Shown piece after piece: positions 1 to 10,303 of a DNA stretch of 64,000 nucleotides (position 1 is its first letter; every line of letters begins with the position of its first letter). The translations under genes and the position numbers were made by a program. Source of the DNA: Aricia agestis (lineage: Eukaryota; Arthropoda; Insecta; Lepidoptera; Lycaenidae). The DNA lies in NCBI RefSeq assembly GCF_905147365.1, contig NC_056408.1, positions 2,790,001 to 2,854,000 on the forward strand, written 5' to 3'. Under the pieces are notes generated by a model. The model searched no databases. It saw nothing but the letters and a program-made list of their open reading frames with translations, and had not been told where the DNA came from.

Positions 1-890
1 TAATGCTGGTGACAGTTCATTCCAGAGTTGTACAGTGCACGGCAGAAAGTTACGTGAAAAACGCACTGTGGAAGACTGCCACTCATCAAGGTGATGAGGA
101 TGGTATGTTTTTCGCGTGGGACGATGGCGAAAAGTTGCAGGTGGTATGATTCCGAACAATTCCTCAGAGCACTCCCCGTGATACAACCGATAGGGGATCC
201 AGAGGGAGCAGTTGGTATTTTGGCGCCCCTGCCCAGAGATGAGAACAATATTTCATATGAGGCTGAACCTGCGCCTTGTAGTCGTCGCAATCGTCGTCGA
301 GGTAGATGGGCAAGAATAACAATATGTCGACGAGTATATCTACCTGGGCCAGATAGTCCCCTTTAACAATAGACTAGGAAAGGAAGTCAGTCGTCGAATT
401 GAAAACGCTTGGAAGAGCTACTGGTCATTAAGACGCTGAGGAAGGGAGATTTGCCAATCTCCCTGAAACGCTGACGCGCCGGCATCTGCTCATCCTAACC
501 TACGATGCTCAGACCTGGTCACAAAGGTCCCAGCTCGGGGTTTGTCAAAGAGCAATGGAGCGCAGCATGTTAGGTGTAAGACTAGCTGACCGAATAAAAA
601 ATAGCACGCTGCGCTCCAAAACAGGTGTTAAGGACGTCGGCATAAAAGCTGCAAAGTTAAAGTGAGACTGGCGGGCCATACCAGCCGCATGCATCCTGAC
701 CGTTGGGCAAAGGTCACCATAGAGTGGGTACCAGAGACGGACGACTCCGTGAACGTGGACGGCCTCGAAAAAGATGGCGAGATGAACTGGATGCCTGCAA
801 ACCAGGCTGGCTTGCGGTGACGTTGGAGCGAGATAGATGAAAGACCTAGGGGAGGCCTTTTCCCAGTAGTGGGATAGCATGGGCTCTTGA
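1..890 (+). pseudogene. RTE-like non-LTR retrotransposon, decayed C-terminal RT region
   Basis: From about 325 the + strand reads, with frame breaks, as the C-terminal part of an endonuclease/reverse-transcriptase polyprotein. Visible blocks are EYIYLGQIVPFNNR, IENAWKSYW, KGDLPISLKR, LILTYDAQTW, LGVCQRAMERSMLGVRLADR and VGIKAAKLK. These match, from memory, the tail of lepidopteran RTE-type elements. Stops follow the tryptophan-rich block near 438 and interrupt the reading again near 472 and 662, so the copy is dead. The last part (817-890) codes the usual 'RW-x-E, GGLFP-x-VG' tail. The first 320 bases resemble another retroelement-derived repeat that I cannot classify. There is no poly(A) or target-site duplication, so the original insertion ends are not defined. 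Confidence 0.75.
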
Positions 891-1103
891 AAAAATCTGT
901 TGTTGGTAAGAAGCTTTTAGTTAAATAGGTTAGATTGTTTACTTTCATCTCTAATTACCAACCAAATAATCGGGTAAATATCATATAAGTATTCAGAGGA
1001 AAAATTTTAAAAGTTGGCCTGAATGCTCGTATGATAAATTCTCAGACTGCACAAGCGAGAAAGCCGTCAATTTAATAAGTACTACAAAGTTTATCAAATT
1101 GAG
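817..1103 (+). repeat. RTE-tail direct repeat, copy 1 (pair with 2078-2363)
   Basis: About 285 bases, from 'gtgacgttggagcgaga' through 'ctaattaccaaccaaataat' to 'tactacaaagtttatcaaa', recur at 2078-2363 in the same orientation with a few percent divergence and small indels. The start of the repeat is the last coding piece and 3' end of the RTE-like element. The two copies bracket the 1205-2077 block. Confidence 0.85.
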
Positions 1104-1204
1104 ATAATACCATAAAGATTTAAACGTAAATTTATTGTTATTAGTTATCAGTTATCTTGTTATTAGTTATCTTGTTCAGATTCCACTCACGTCATTAATT
1201 ATTA

Positions 1205-2077
1205 TAACTGAAAAATTTTAATTCATTTTAAAGTAAGAAATTCGAGGACTATAAAAAGTAGTTTTTATAGTCCTTAATTTTTTTTTCTTACTGGAAATCA
1301 ACTTTGAAATTTACATTAAATATCAATGAATATATTTTTTTTAAATTACAAACAGCTTGAGCGCAATATTATTTCATAAAACCGATGACTTGCACGTGAG
1401 TAATCACAATAAAGCGACTCTAAGGGCCGGGACACAAAAACACGGCACGACGTCGTACGGCGCCGTGTTGGACGCTCGTCGCAAAAACCACGGCACGGCG
1501 CCGTACGGCGTCGTACGACGTCGTGCCGTAGAAACTCGTCTTGAATTTCTACGTGAGTTTCTACGGCACGACGTCGTACGACGCCGTACGGCGCCGTGCC
1601 GTGGTTTTCTTACAAGGCGCGTCCGACACGGCGCCGTACGACGCCGTACGACGTCGTGCCGTGTTTTTGTGTCCCGGCTCTTAATCAATCGCAAAGTCAT
1701 TTTGAAAATGCGAGCTTCGTCACGCGTTTATGTCTTTTGTTAGGCCTCTTGATATATCGACTTTTGTATGGGCGATTAAGAAGAAGAAGGACAGTTAAGA
1801 AATACTCGCGTATTGAAATTGTTATTCAATTGCATATTGTAATGATAACCTTAATTTAATGACGAAGCTAAGTTTTAAGTGTTTACTACTAAAGTGTTGC
1901 TATCGGGGATATTCCATTATTTACAAAGTAAGGAAAATTACAAATTATTCTGTTTCAATGATAAAATTTTAAACTTCATTTGCTGATAGCAAAATTTGAG
2001 GATTATGCGTTATACTTATTATATTGTTGTGTGGTTCGAGTTGCAAACTTCTCAAATAAAAACTTGGAAAACATTAT
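1205..2077 (+). repeat. Duplicated block A (paralogue of 6222-6938)
   Basis: This AT-rich block matches 6222-6938 over its length, for example 'cttgcacgtgagtaatcac', 'gagcttcgtcacgcgtttat' and 'gctatcggggatattccatt'. Block A contains a 257-bp palindromic insert at 1424-1680 that block B lacks. Block B contains a 146-bp MITE (6589-6734) that A lacks. No open frame of its own is convincing; the long frames at 1357-1743 exist only because the palindromic insert has few stops. Confidence 0.85.
1424..1680. mobile_element. Self-complementary MITE, PIF/Harbinger-like
   Basis: The ends are inverted repeats (GGGCCGGGACACAAAAACAC and its near-complement). The interior is built of nested CG-rich palindromes such as acgtcgtacg and ggcgccgtac. 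Comparison with the empty site in block B (around 6402) shows it is an insertion. TAA sits at the left flank and (T)TAA at the right. A 74-bp relative at 59808-59881 has clean TAA duplications. The 3-bp TWA-type target favours the PIF/Harbinger superfamily; this is inference, since no transposase is present. Confidence 0.75.
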
Positions 2078-2363
2078 GTGACGTTGGAGCGAGACAGATG
2101 GAAGACCTTGGGGGAGGCCTTTTCCCAGCAGTGGGATAGAATATGCTCTTAAAAAAATATAAAAAAAATCTCTTGTTGGTAAGAAGCTTTTAGTTAAATA
2201 TGCTTACTTTCATCTCTAATTACCAACCAAATAATCGGGTAAGATTCATATAACTTTTCAGAGGAAAATTTAAAAAAGTGGGCCTGAATGCTCGTATGAT
2301 AAATTCTCAGACTGCATAATCGAGAAAACTATCAATGTAATAAGTACTACAAAGTTTATCAAA
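2078..2363 (+). repeat. RTE-tail direct repeat, copy 2
   Basis: Second copy of the 817-1103 sequence. It begins exactly where block A stops matching block B (after 'acttggaaaacattatg'), so the junction is sharp. Confidence 0.85.
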
Positions 2364-3290
2364 CTTAAGTAGTACGTATTTAAACTTAAGTACGAAGCAT
2401 TAAAATGAGGGCGTAAAACGAACTTTTGATCCACAAATGTCTTAAAAAATCTGGTTTGTGATAATCTCAAGTTTTAATTTGCAATTCGACCTATATGTGT
2501 CAGCTACTGCTGTTATAAGAGTTACGGTTATATCTCAATTATTTCGTCTGATAAGAATTCCGTGGTTATCCACGAATTTTGATTTAAAATGCGACCGAAT
2601 TTAGGTTACTTCATTTAAAATAACTTTTTCGATGCCCGATAAAGACCAAGCTTGGAGTGGGGGCTTAAATATTTTTTACAACTTTGCAGCAAACTAAGTG
2701 TCTGTTTACTTTGATACCCAACTATATCTACATATTTTGGGCTCAATTTTGAGGTCATAATAATAAATTCCTGTTAAATTCACATATCATAAGTAGAGTA
2801 GATGAGAGAAAATTTTGCAGAAATATAAAACTAACATTAGAGTTATCACAGCAATAAAAAATCAAATAATGAGATAATTTCTCTGACCGAATGTCAGCTA
2901 GTGAAAAGTGTGAATGGATCTTTAAGTATTTCATCTTTTATTATTTTCAATTTCATAACATCTTTATTATCTATTCACAAATGATTCACGAGTAAGACAT
3001 TTTCATTCATAGTTCGATAGTGGGTCAGCGACATGCGTGCGACATCAGTCAATATAATTTATTTCTTAATACCGTGTATTAGCATAATCATACGTTTGCC
3101 GACGCCTGCGCAGGATCTACGAATTAATACTTTCTCCTTCCTATTGTTAAATTTGGAAAGTCATTGTAATCCTAATAAAGGTGAACACGCCTTGCGATGC
3201 GTTTAAAAATACAAGGAAGTATCTAATAATTTCTTTTGAGCATAACAAAACCATTTAATTTAGATTATCTCTATCTATAGATATATAATA
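2364..3290. other. Intergenic, nothing recognised
   Basis: AT-rich sequence. I see no coding-like frame, splice-flanked exon or terminal inverted repeat here. Confidence 0.6.
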
Positions 3291-3296
3291 TATCTA

Positions 3297-3628
3297 TACT
3301 TGGGGAGAGCCATGCTTCGGCACGAATGGGCCGGCTCGACCGGAGAAATACCACGTTGTCACAGAAAACCGGCGTGAAACAGCGCTTGCGCTGTGTTTCG
3401 CCGAGTGAGTGAGTTTACCGGAGGCCCAATCCCCTAACCTATTCCCTTCCCCGCCCTACCTTCCCCTATTCCCTTCCCTTCCCTCCCCTATTACCCCATT
3501 TCCCTCTTAAAAGGCCGGCAACGCACTTGCAGCTCTTCTGATGCTGCGAGTGTCCATGGGCGACGGATGTTACTTTCCATCAAGTGACCCGTTTGCTCCC
3601 CCCTTATTTTATAAAAAAAAAAATCACT
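3297..3628 (+). repeat. SINE-like interspersed repeat, copy 1
   Basis: Family hallmark: 'gccatgcttcggcacgaatg', then a hairpin 'cagcgcttgcgctg', a CCCTA/TTCCC-rich pyrimidine stretch, 'ggccggcaacgcacttgcag', 'gtccatgggcgacgga' and an A-rich end after 'cccccttatt'. The same sequence occurs at 10708-11005 (-), 44354-44628 (+), 47492-47665 (-) and 59417-59517 (-, partial). It is non-coding. The A-rich 3' end fits a retroposed short element, but I see no clear pol III boxes, so SINE is a working label. Confidence 0.75.
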
Positions 3629-4230
3629 AAACATTCGCACGGATCACCGCAAAATACCGTTGATGAACGTTAATTAATAATTATTAAAGATCCATTGATG
3701 ACGAATCATATCATAAATAGCATGGCAAAACACCGACTAATCGACCATAAACTATATTTATCACCGATAAGCGTTTGATCTAGAAATAAATGGGTAATAA
3801 ATAATAGTGTCGTTGTTAACCTACTGGCTGATTATGGCGGAGAATGGAGAGGAGTGCCGAATCCGGAGCAATGTTAATGAAGGTGTATTTGGGTGAACCG
3901 ATTTCAGCGAATTTATGATATTGGTCGACACGTGCGATTTCCTTTTGAGATGTTTTGGTTCCGTGTAAAGCTTGGGTACTTTTTTAAGCGTAGAAATTAA
4001 TTAACTCGAAAGAGGCATTGATCAAATCTGAAACCGTTTTGAGTTGCTTTGGTTGGGCACAATAAAAGTTTTACTCTAGCGTTGACATTTTACAATGGAA
4101 GACCTCAAGATAGCAAAGTTTTTGTAGCCATATTATGACAAATGCAATAGTAGGTAGCCAATGTAAAAATTGAAGTATTATTCTTCATAAAATCTTCCAA
4201 AGATTTGCTTTTCTTCGATTCATCTGCTGG
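3629..4230. other. Intergenic, nothing recognised
   Basis: AT-rich spacer between the SINE-like repeat and the hAT-type MITE. No gene or repeat call is supported. Confidence 0.6.
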
Positions 4231-4238
4231 TCTAGTAT

Positions 4239-4582
4239 CATGGGCGTACCCAGGTTCTGGGCCAGGGGGGGGCAAATTACCCAGGTCCTGGTGCCAGGGG
4301 GGGGGCAAATTACCCAGGTCCTGGGCCAGGGGGGGGCAAATCAGATTTTTCATAAGCAAGGTGTTTATAAAGAATAAAAAATTAATAATTTTTAGTTGTA
4401 AAAATATTGTATTGCAAACAAATGGCAAAAAATAGTTTTCTTAATTTTTAATTTTTATAGATAAAAGTACTAGATAATATACTTAGTAGGGACGTCAACA
4501 TGATCCAGGGGGGGGGGGGGACAGCCCCCCCCCCCCTGCCCCCCTGCCCCCCTGCCCCCCTCCCCTCCTCGGTACGCCCATG
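4239..4582. mobile_element. hAT-type MITE with exact 8-bp target duplication
   Basis: The element begins CATGGGCGTACC and ends GGTACGCCCATG (12-bp terminal inverted repeats). It is flanked by identical 8-bp direct repeats, TCTAGTAT (4231-4238 and 4583-4590), which is the duplication length of the hAT superfamily. Each end carries internal homopolymer-rich repeats: three 'ccaggt(t/c)ctgg...ggggggg' units on the left, and a C-rich run with 'tgcccccc' units on the right. It has no coding capacity. Confidence 0.85.
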
Positions 4583-5167
4583 TCTAGTATACTTACAGAC
4601 TACAGTATAAATTAAAAAAAAAATTGAGTGCACAAGATCAGTAAGAAGGTCACCGATGACAATTGAAATTTGAAACAGGCACCAGCTATTTAAGTTTTAT
4701 AAAGTAACTGTACTTTACCCTCAGATTATACAAACGGGATTCTCCCATAAATTTAAATAAAGAATACCAAGTGACTACATAACTTTGAATTCATTCGAAT
4801 CATTTAGAATGCACAAATCACATGAAATTAGGTCGCGACAACGGGAATGACAGGATCCATTAAGTGCGTGTGCGTGCGGATCACACATACTTCTCGCGAA
4901 TTTATTTGACACGGGAATGCGATTTTTAACTTTTATTATATCGTCAAGTGCATATTTCAAAGTGAAATATGTTAAAAATAGAGGTCAAACATTGCCTATA
5001 ATTAAGTATAATTAAAAATAATGTCAGTTTATCAAAATGTTGAAGCTTCAGCAACTCTCGTCATTTAAAAAAAAGTTTTAGCGGACTGATTTCAGAGAAC
5101 TTGATTCAGATCAGCGTAACTTTTTAATATGAACCTTAAAAGTTTGAAAGAAGGAAAAGTTACAGCT

Positions 5168-5335
5168 ATTCATACTAATATTACAAATGCGAAAGTGTGT
5201 CTGTCTGTCTGTCTGTCTGTTACCTCTTCACGCTCTAACCGCTGAACCGATTTTGCTGAAATTTGGCATGGAGATAGTTTGAGTCCCAGGAAAGGACATA
5301 GGATAGTTTTTATCCCGGAAAAATTAAACTTATTA
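5168..5335 (+). mobile_element. Helitron-like fragment (5' end)
   Basis: It starts 'tcatactaatattacaaatg', then a (TGTC)n run, then 'ccgctgaaccgattttgctg' and 'ggatagtttttatcccgg'. The same module is seen at 22819-23007, 25440-25600 and 45105-45275. The 3' CTAG end is absent, so this copy is truncated. Confidence 0.6.
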
Positions 5336-5504
5336 AATAAAAATGAGCATTTCTTTCGTCTACAGTTTGGCCTCTGAAGCTAACCCATTATTCACTATTG
5401 AGACCAGGTTATTTTACCTCGAATGTAGTTTTGATTGCAAGCTGTCAAACATCCTGACATCGAAGCGACAACCCTGGAATCCCTGGACAAGTCGTAATAC
5501 TCAC

Positions 5505-5664
5505 TCGAAGATGCAGTGCGTGGCGGTGACGAGGTGGTCCCTGGCGACGACGGTGGCGCCGCAGATGACCTTGCCGTCCCGCCGCAGCGCCGCCAGCCAC
5601 GGGAACTCGCCCGGCTGCAGCGCCCCGCCGCCCACCACGCGCGCGCGCCGCGCCACGCCGCACG
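5505..5664 (-). CDS. Trypsin-like serine protease 2, exon 2 (catalytic His exon)
   Basis: On the - strand the exon reads (x)CG-TGC-GGC then VARRAR, VVGGG, PGEFPWLAAL, CGATVV and LVTATHCIF. This is the N-terminal half of an S1 protease domain: a cysteine before the activation loop, cleavage Arg|VVGG, and catalytic His in T-A-T-H-C (the usual form is TAAHC). The acceptor is 'aactgtgcag' before 5664. The donor GTGAGT is at 5499-5504. The exon begins in phase 1 and ends in phase 2, the same phases as exon 2 of protease 1. At about 72% GC it stands out from its AT-rich surroundings. Upstream it joins the signal exon at 17428-17488. The Asp and Ser exons were not found in the remaining 5.5 kb to the left and presumably lie outside the window. 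Confidence 0.88.
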
Positions 5665-5766
5665 CTGCACAGTTAATCGTAAGCTATACAAAAAACTAAA
5701 CTTTGCTCACTCTTTTCGGAGCCATCATATTCTCACAACTCTGAACTAAAAATGTCATTACTGAAT

Positions 5767-6029
5767 ACAAATCGCGGGCTTCAAGCCAGAAGGGCGTATA
5801 AAAAGTATTTTTATTGAAGAAAATATGGAGATGTAAGTGCAATATTGGAAGTTTTGGAATTGTTAAAATAATGTAATTTCACGTAATTAAGGAAGTACTT
5901 TCATAGACAGATGTAAATTTTTAGTTGTAGAGATGAATTAAATAGATACATATTATTAAGTTTTTGTCGATTCCTGAAAAGTATAGGGGCATTTATATAC
6001 GCCCTTCTCTTTTGAAGCCCGCGATTTGT
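5767..6029. mobile_element. Short TIR element (MITE)
   Basis: It begins 'acaaatcgcgggcttcaa' and ends with the inverse 'ttgaagcccgcgatttgt'. Just inside, 'gaagggcgtataaa' is mirrored by 'tatacgcccttc'. About 260 bp, no coding capacity; the superfamily is not assignable. It lies in protease 2 intron 1. Confidence 0.7.
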
Positions 6030-6221
6030 TTCCAGCTGTCAATAACTGGGTCAAAGTTTTCGAGGCAAAGTGCTTTTAATCAGTGTAAATTCACATGACT
6101 TATTGCTGTGAGATAATAAATTTACTTTTGAGGTTACTGTTATACTTATATTATTATATTATGACATTTGAAATTATCTTAAAGTGAATGAGGCTTCATT
6201 TTCATTTGTTTGAAGAGTTTT

Positions 6222-6938
6222 AAGTTATAACTGAAAGATTTTAATTCCTTTATAGTTCAACGAAATAATACTTTTTATAGTTCTCCATAATTTATTTCTT
6301 ACTGAAAAATGATTTTTTATTTTTAAATTACAAACAGGCTTGGGCGCAATATTATTTCATAAAACCGATGACTTGCACGTGAGTAATCACAATAAAACGA
6401 CTCTAAATCAATCGCAAAGTCATTTTGAAAATGCGAGCTTCGTCACGCGTTTATGTCTTGTGTTATGCCTCTTGATATATCGACTTTTGTATGGGCGATT
6501 ACAGTTATGAAATACTCGCGTATTGAAATTGTTATTCAAATGCATATTGTAATAATAACGTTAATTTTATGACGAAGCTAAGCTTTAACCCCCTTATTAA
6601 TAAACGTTGTATAAGCTTTGAATAGTTACACGATGTTTTGTCTTCTACAATCCAATTAAAAATGTCACTTGTGTGACAGGAACAAAACACTGCATAACTA
6701 TTCTAAGCTTATACAATGTTTATTAATAAGGGGGTGTGTGTTTACTGCTAAAGTGTTGCTATCGGGGATATTCCATTATTTACAAAGTAAGGAAAATTAC
6801 AAATTATTCTGTTTCGATGATAAAATTTTAAACTTCGTTTGCTGATAGCAGCGTTTTATGATTATGAGCGATTATTGTTTTAGTGTATAAGGCGATTCGA
6901 CTTGCAAACTTCTTTTAAAAACTTGGAAAACATTATGA
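6222..6938 (+). repeat. Duplicated block B (paralogue of 1205-2077)
   Basis: Matches block A as described there. It lacks the palindromic insert (uninterrupted 'actctaaatcaatcgc' at about 6397) and carries its own MITE at 6589-6734. Confidence 0.85.
6589..6734. mobile_element. 146-bp MITE with CCCCCTTATTAATAAAC termini
   Basis: Inverted termini of about 40 bp: 'cccccttattaataaacg' at the start and 'tttattaataaggggg' at the end, followed inward by 'ttgtataagctt' and its complement. The corresponding position in block A (about 1878) is empty. The target duplication is unclear, so the superfamily is left open. Confidence 0.8.
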
Positions 6939-7009
6939 CTATATGAATCATAAAAAAGAATAGCTAACTCTGGACCAAAGCAGTCATTTATTTACTACTA
7001 GCTGTTGCC

Positions 7010-7060
7010 CGCGACTTCGTCCGCGTCAGCAAAATGTGATAAAAAAAGAAAATGAAAAAG
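7010..7060 (-). mobile_element. Helitron 3' terminus
   Basis: On the - strand the sequence reads 'gacgaagtcgcgggcaacag' then CTAG, followed by T. This is the hairpin-plus-CTAG end typical of short lepidopteran Helitrons. A related degraded end is at 9822-9850. The 5' end of this copy was not identified. Confidence 0.5.
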
Positions 7061-7578
7061 AGAGAAATTTTCCCCTTCTTTACCCAAAAAGTAAAAATGG
7101 GATCTTGTTAAATAGTTGATCTGATAACTTTTTATGAACCTAAATTTGTAGATAAAAACATTGGCGTTTTTGTGGCTGTATAGAAAATCTTAAGGATAAC
7201 GAATAAGTGTAAAATTATTTCGGTTTCAATTTTTAAACAAAAATTGAAACCAACTTTCAAGGTAAATATTATATAATAATAAATATATATATAAAATAAA
7301 TATATAAATAAGGATAGTAATTTTCTTAAATGAACTAAGTAAAAAGTATTAATTAATAATTCATATTCTGTACTCAGTATTCTGTTCTCTATCTTCATAA
7401 TTTGAAGTCGGTACCAGTCATATAAGTTGCAGTTAGATTTTGTCACAGAACTGGCGATTAGGTTAGCTGATAGTACCAACTTCAAAATAATGAAGACTGA
7501 GAACAGAAATACTGAGAACAGAATATGAATTATTTAATACTTTTTAGTTCATTTAATCTACATCTACAAAAAAAAAAC
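7061..7578. other. AT-rich intron sequence with an imperfect inverted repeat
   Basis: 'ttaattaataattcatattc' (about 7350) is mirrored near 7525 ('gaatatgaattatttaat'), with matching flanks. No coding signal was seen. Confidence 0.45.
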
Positions 7579-9021
7579 CGGCCAAGTGCGAGTCGGACTC
7601 GCGCACCGAGGGTTCCGTACAAACCTGCAAGGTTTACAAAGTTCGTTCATTACGACAATCGAGTCATAACTATGGTATTTTTATTGCAAAATGAAATTCA
7701 TAACATTACAATGGGGAAAGATGGAGGAGCATAAATTTAAGACAAAGATCTCTTTATCGTTTAAGTAATCCTTTATTTTATATTAACACATATTATGTCA
7801 TTGAATTTAATTATAAGTATAACACTTTAAGCAGTTAGGACGCATTTAGATTATACAGCTACATTCACGAAAACATCGGGATTGAATGACGATGAGTGAG
7901 GTCGTCTTTGCCGTTTGTTGCCCTCCCCATACATACTCGTAGTATAATAACTCGCGGTCATTGCTGTAACTACAATTATGTTTACAATCACAATTTTTTT
8001 GGTGGTATAACTACTTAAAATTTTAAGCTTTTCGGAATTTTTCTGTTACCTGTGCTGTATTGGTAAGAAGCTATTGCTTCTTACCAAATTTCGAGATTCT
8101 ATGTCAACGGGAAGTGGTCTTTAGGTTTTAATTCCCTTGCGTGTAGTTGCGAGTTTCAAAATATGCGGTATCAATGGTTGTACTTTTGCGTTTTGCGTTT
8201 TTGCGTTGACTTAGATTTTTTTTTTTCACGGGTTAAAGGCAATTAGATCTAAGTATTTGATATGAATTTCAACTTGATAGCTCTACGCGTTCATGAGGAA
8301 AAAAGTAATAAGTTTATATTTATTAAAAAATATATATTTTGTAATGTAACTAAAAATTTAAGGTTTTCGGAATTTTTCCTTTATGTGTGCTATAAAACGT
8401 TGCTTCATGCCAAATTTCAAGATTCTAGGTCGACTGGAAGTACCCTTTAGGTTTTGATTTCCTTGCGAGTACTTGCGAGTTTCAAAATATGCAGCTTAAA
8501 TTGCTGTTTCTTTTGATTGCGTTGACATAGAAGTTTGATTTTGTTACAGCTTAAAGGTATTATAGACCTGAGTATTTGGTATGAATTTCAATTTAATACC
8601 TCTACGCGTTTATGAGGAAATGGGTAGTAAGTTTAAAATTATTAAAAAAATATATATTATGTGATGTAACTAAAAATTTATGGTTTTCGTAATTTTTCCT
8701 TTATCTATGCTATAAGACGTTGCTTCGTACCAAATTTCAAGATTCTGAGTTCACAGGAAGCACCCTGTAGATTTTGATTCCCTTGCAAGTGTCGAAAATT
8801 TGCGGCATAAACGGCTGTATCTTTTGATTGCGTTGGCTTAGAAGTTTGATTTTTTCACAGCTTCAAGGGACAGTAGACCTGAGTAATTGATATAAATTTC
8901 AGCTTCATACCTCCACGCGTTCTTGAGAAAAAGGGTCTTGACAGACGGACGGACGGACAGACGGACAACAAAGTGATCCTATAAGGGTTCCGTTTTTTCC
9001 TTTTGAGGTACGGAACCCTAA
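7579..9021 (+). repeat. 'GGTTCCGTAC' interspersed element with a triplicated core
   Basis: It starts 'cggccaagtgcgagtcggac' and 'gggttccgtac' and ends with an ACGG/ACAG run and 'gtacggaaccct'. The same termini occur in the copies at 11640-12080, 25911-26390, 43791-44030 and 48695-49134. Here the core contains three tandem units of about 320-335 bp, each with 'ttttcgg/taatttttc', 'accaaatttc(g/a)agattct' and 'ctctacgcgtt'-like landmarks (units near 8030-8360, 8362-8680 and 8681-8940). It is non-coding; class uncertain. Confidence 0.8.
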
Positions 9022-9305
9022 AAAGCGGTAAATTGCACATAGAAATTGCGCTAAAGTTAGCTGCTACGAAGTAAAAAATTATGAAGATTGAATACAGAAA
9101 TAGTTGACGCGTCTATGTGTGTCCCAAAAAATATCGAGGAGTTCCCTCTATATCTCACGAATTTCAGTATCAGATCACCACTTTCGTAAGCATTGTACCA
9201 AATTCAGGTACCTCTATTCGGGTACCTCTATAAACAGTAAACACTAAATAGCCTATTACTGAGACTTGGATGTCTGTCTATCTCCAGGCTGTAACTCAAG
9301 AACAG
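9022..9305. repeat. Degraded interspersed repeat
   Basis: 'cagatcaccactttcgtaag' and 'gtaccaaattcaggtacctc' match 12185-12235 ('cagatcaccacttttgtgat', 'gttaccaaattcgggctact'). Both segments therefore belong to one dispersed family. Confidence 0.5.
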
Positions 9306-9306
9306 T

Positions 9307-9467
<161 letters not shown>

Positions 9468-10040
9468 CTAGAGAGTTGAAATTTTCACAGATTATGTATA
9501 TCTGCTGCCGCTATAAAAACAAACACTAAAAATAAAATAAAGGGCATTGGGTAACTTTGTATGGACCTGTGGCGTCATTTTTTTTCCAGCGGCCAGGGAT
9601 AAAACCATAACTATTTTGTAGCACTACATTTGAGAAACATATATTAGTAATAAAAATAGTTCTAAGTAATATCGGAGCTGAGCTATGATTTTTTTAGTAT
9701 GTTTATTTTTGCACCTTATGTTCACAAAATCAATAGTAATTAACGTTACTTTATTGAGCTGTCCTTAACAAACAGGCGTAGAAAGGGTATATTAATCTGT
9801 TGGATATATATTTCTTACTAACTATTGCCCACGACTTCGTCCGCGTCAAATATGAATAATTTTTCATACATATTTTCACACTGGGTCAGTTCACACACTT
9901 GTCCGGCTAAAATATAGCCAGACTTGAGCCTATATTTCATTAGACAGCGGTTTTCAAAGGGCCGGATGCAATATTAGGCAATTAAGGCAATTATAATTAT
10001 TGTTCTTGTGTATTAATGTGTTGTGGGTAAAACGACTCTA

Positions 10041-10303
10041 GGGTGTTGTTCCCATCTGGCAGGGTCGCGGTCTGGCAGGGTCGCGGTCTGGCAGGGTCGC
10101 GGTTGTGTATTCCGCGTATCCCGTGGCTCTGCCTTAAGTGGAAGAGTAGGAACACCGTTGGGGTTTTAGTGGGTATGCCTGGGCGCGGCCCTCCGCCCCC
10201 AGGGAGTCCCACGTACCCCGGTAGCCCTCCCCAGACTGCCGGGGATGCGTAAACGCATTTCCCCAACGAAAAAAAAAAGAAAAAAAAAGGGTGTTGTTCC
10301 CAT
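10041..10303 (+). mobile_element. 5'-truncated retroposon with 15-bp target duplication
   Basis: Direct repeats GGGTGTTGTTCCCAT at 10041-10055 and 10289-10303 flank the insert. It ends in 'ccccaacg' plus an A-rich tail, the mark of target-primed retroposition. The body (10056-10288) begins with three tandem 'tctggcagggtcgcgg' units and continues with the GC-rich 'gggcgcggccctccgccccc' segment, which resembles lepidopteran LINE 3' ends from memory. No open reading frame is preserved. Confidence 0.85.

Noticed and set aside
132..941. - strand frames of about 110 residues at 545-948
   Set aside because: Antisense of the RTE-like reverse transcriptase remnant, whose + strand motifs are clear.
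1357..1859. Three overlapping open frames rich in RRRT and HDVVRRRT
   Set aside because: They arise from the self-complementary CG-rich MITE (1424-1680), which lacks stops on both strands. No codon or splice evidence.
5395..5691. Arg/Ala/Ser-rich frames over 5395-5691 on both strands
   Set aside because: Shadow frames of the GC-rich protease 2 exon. The correct frame is the spliced one at 5505-5664.
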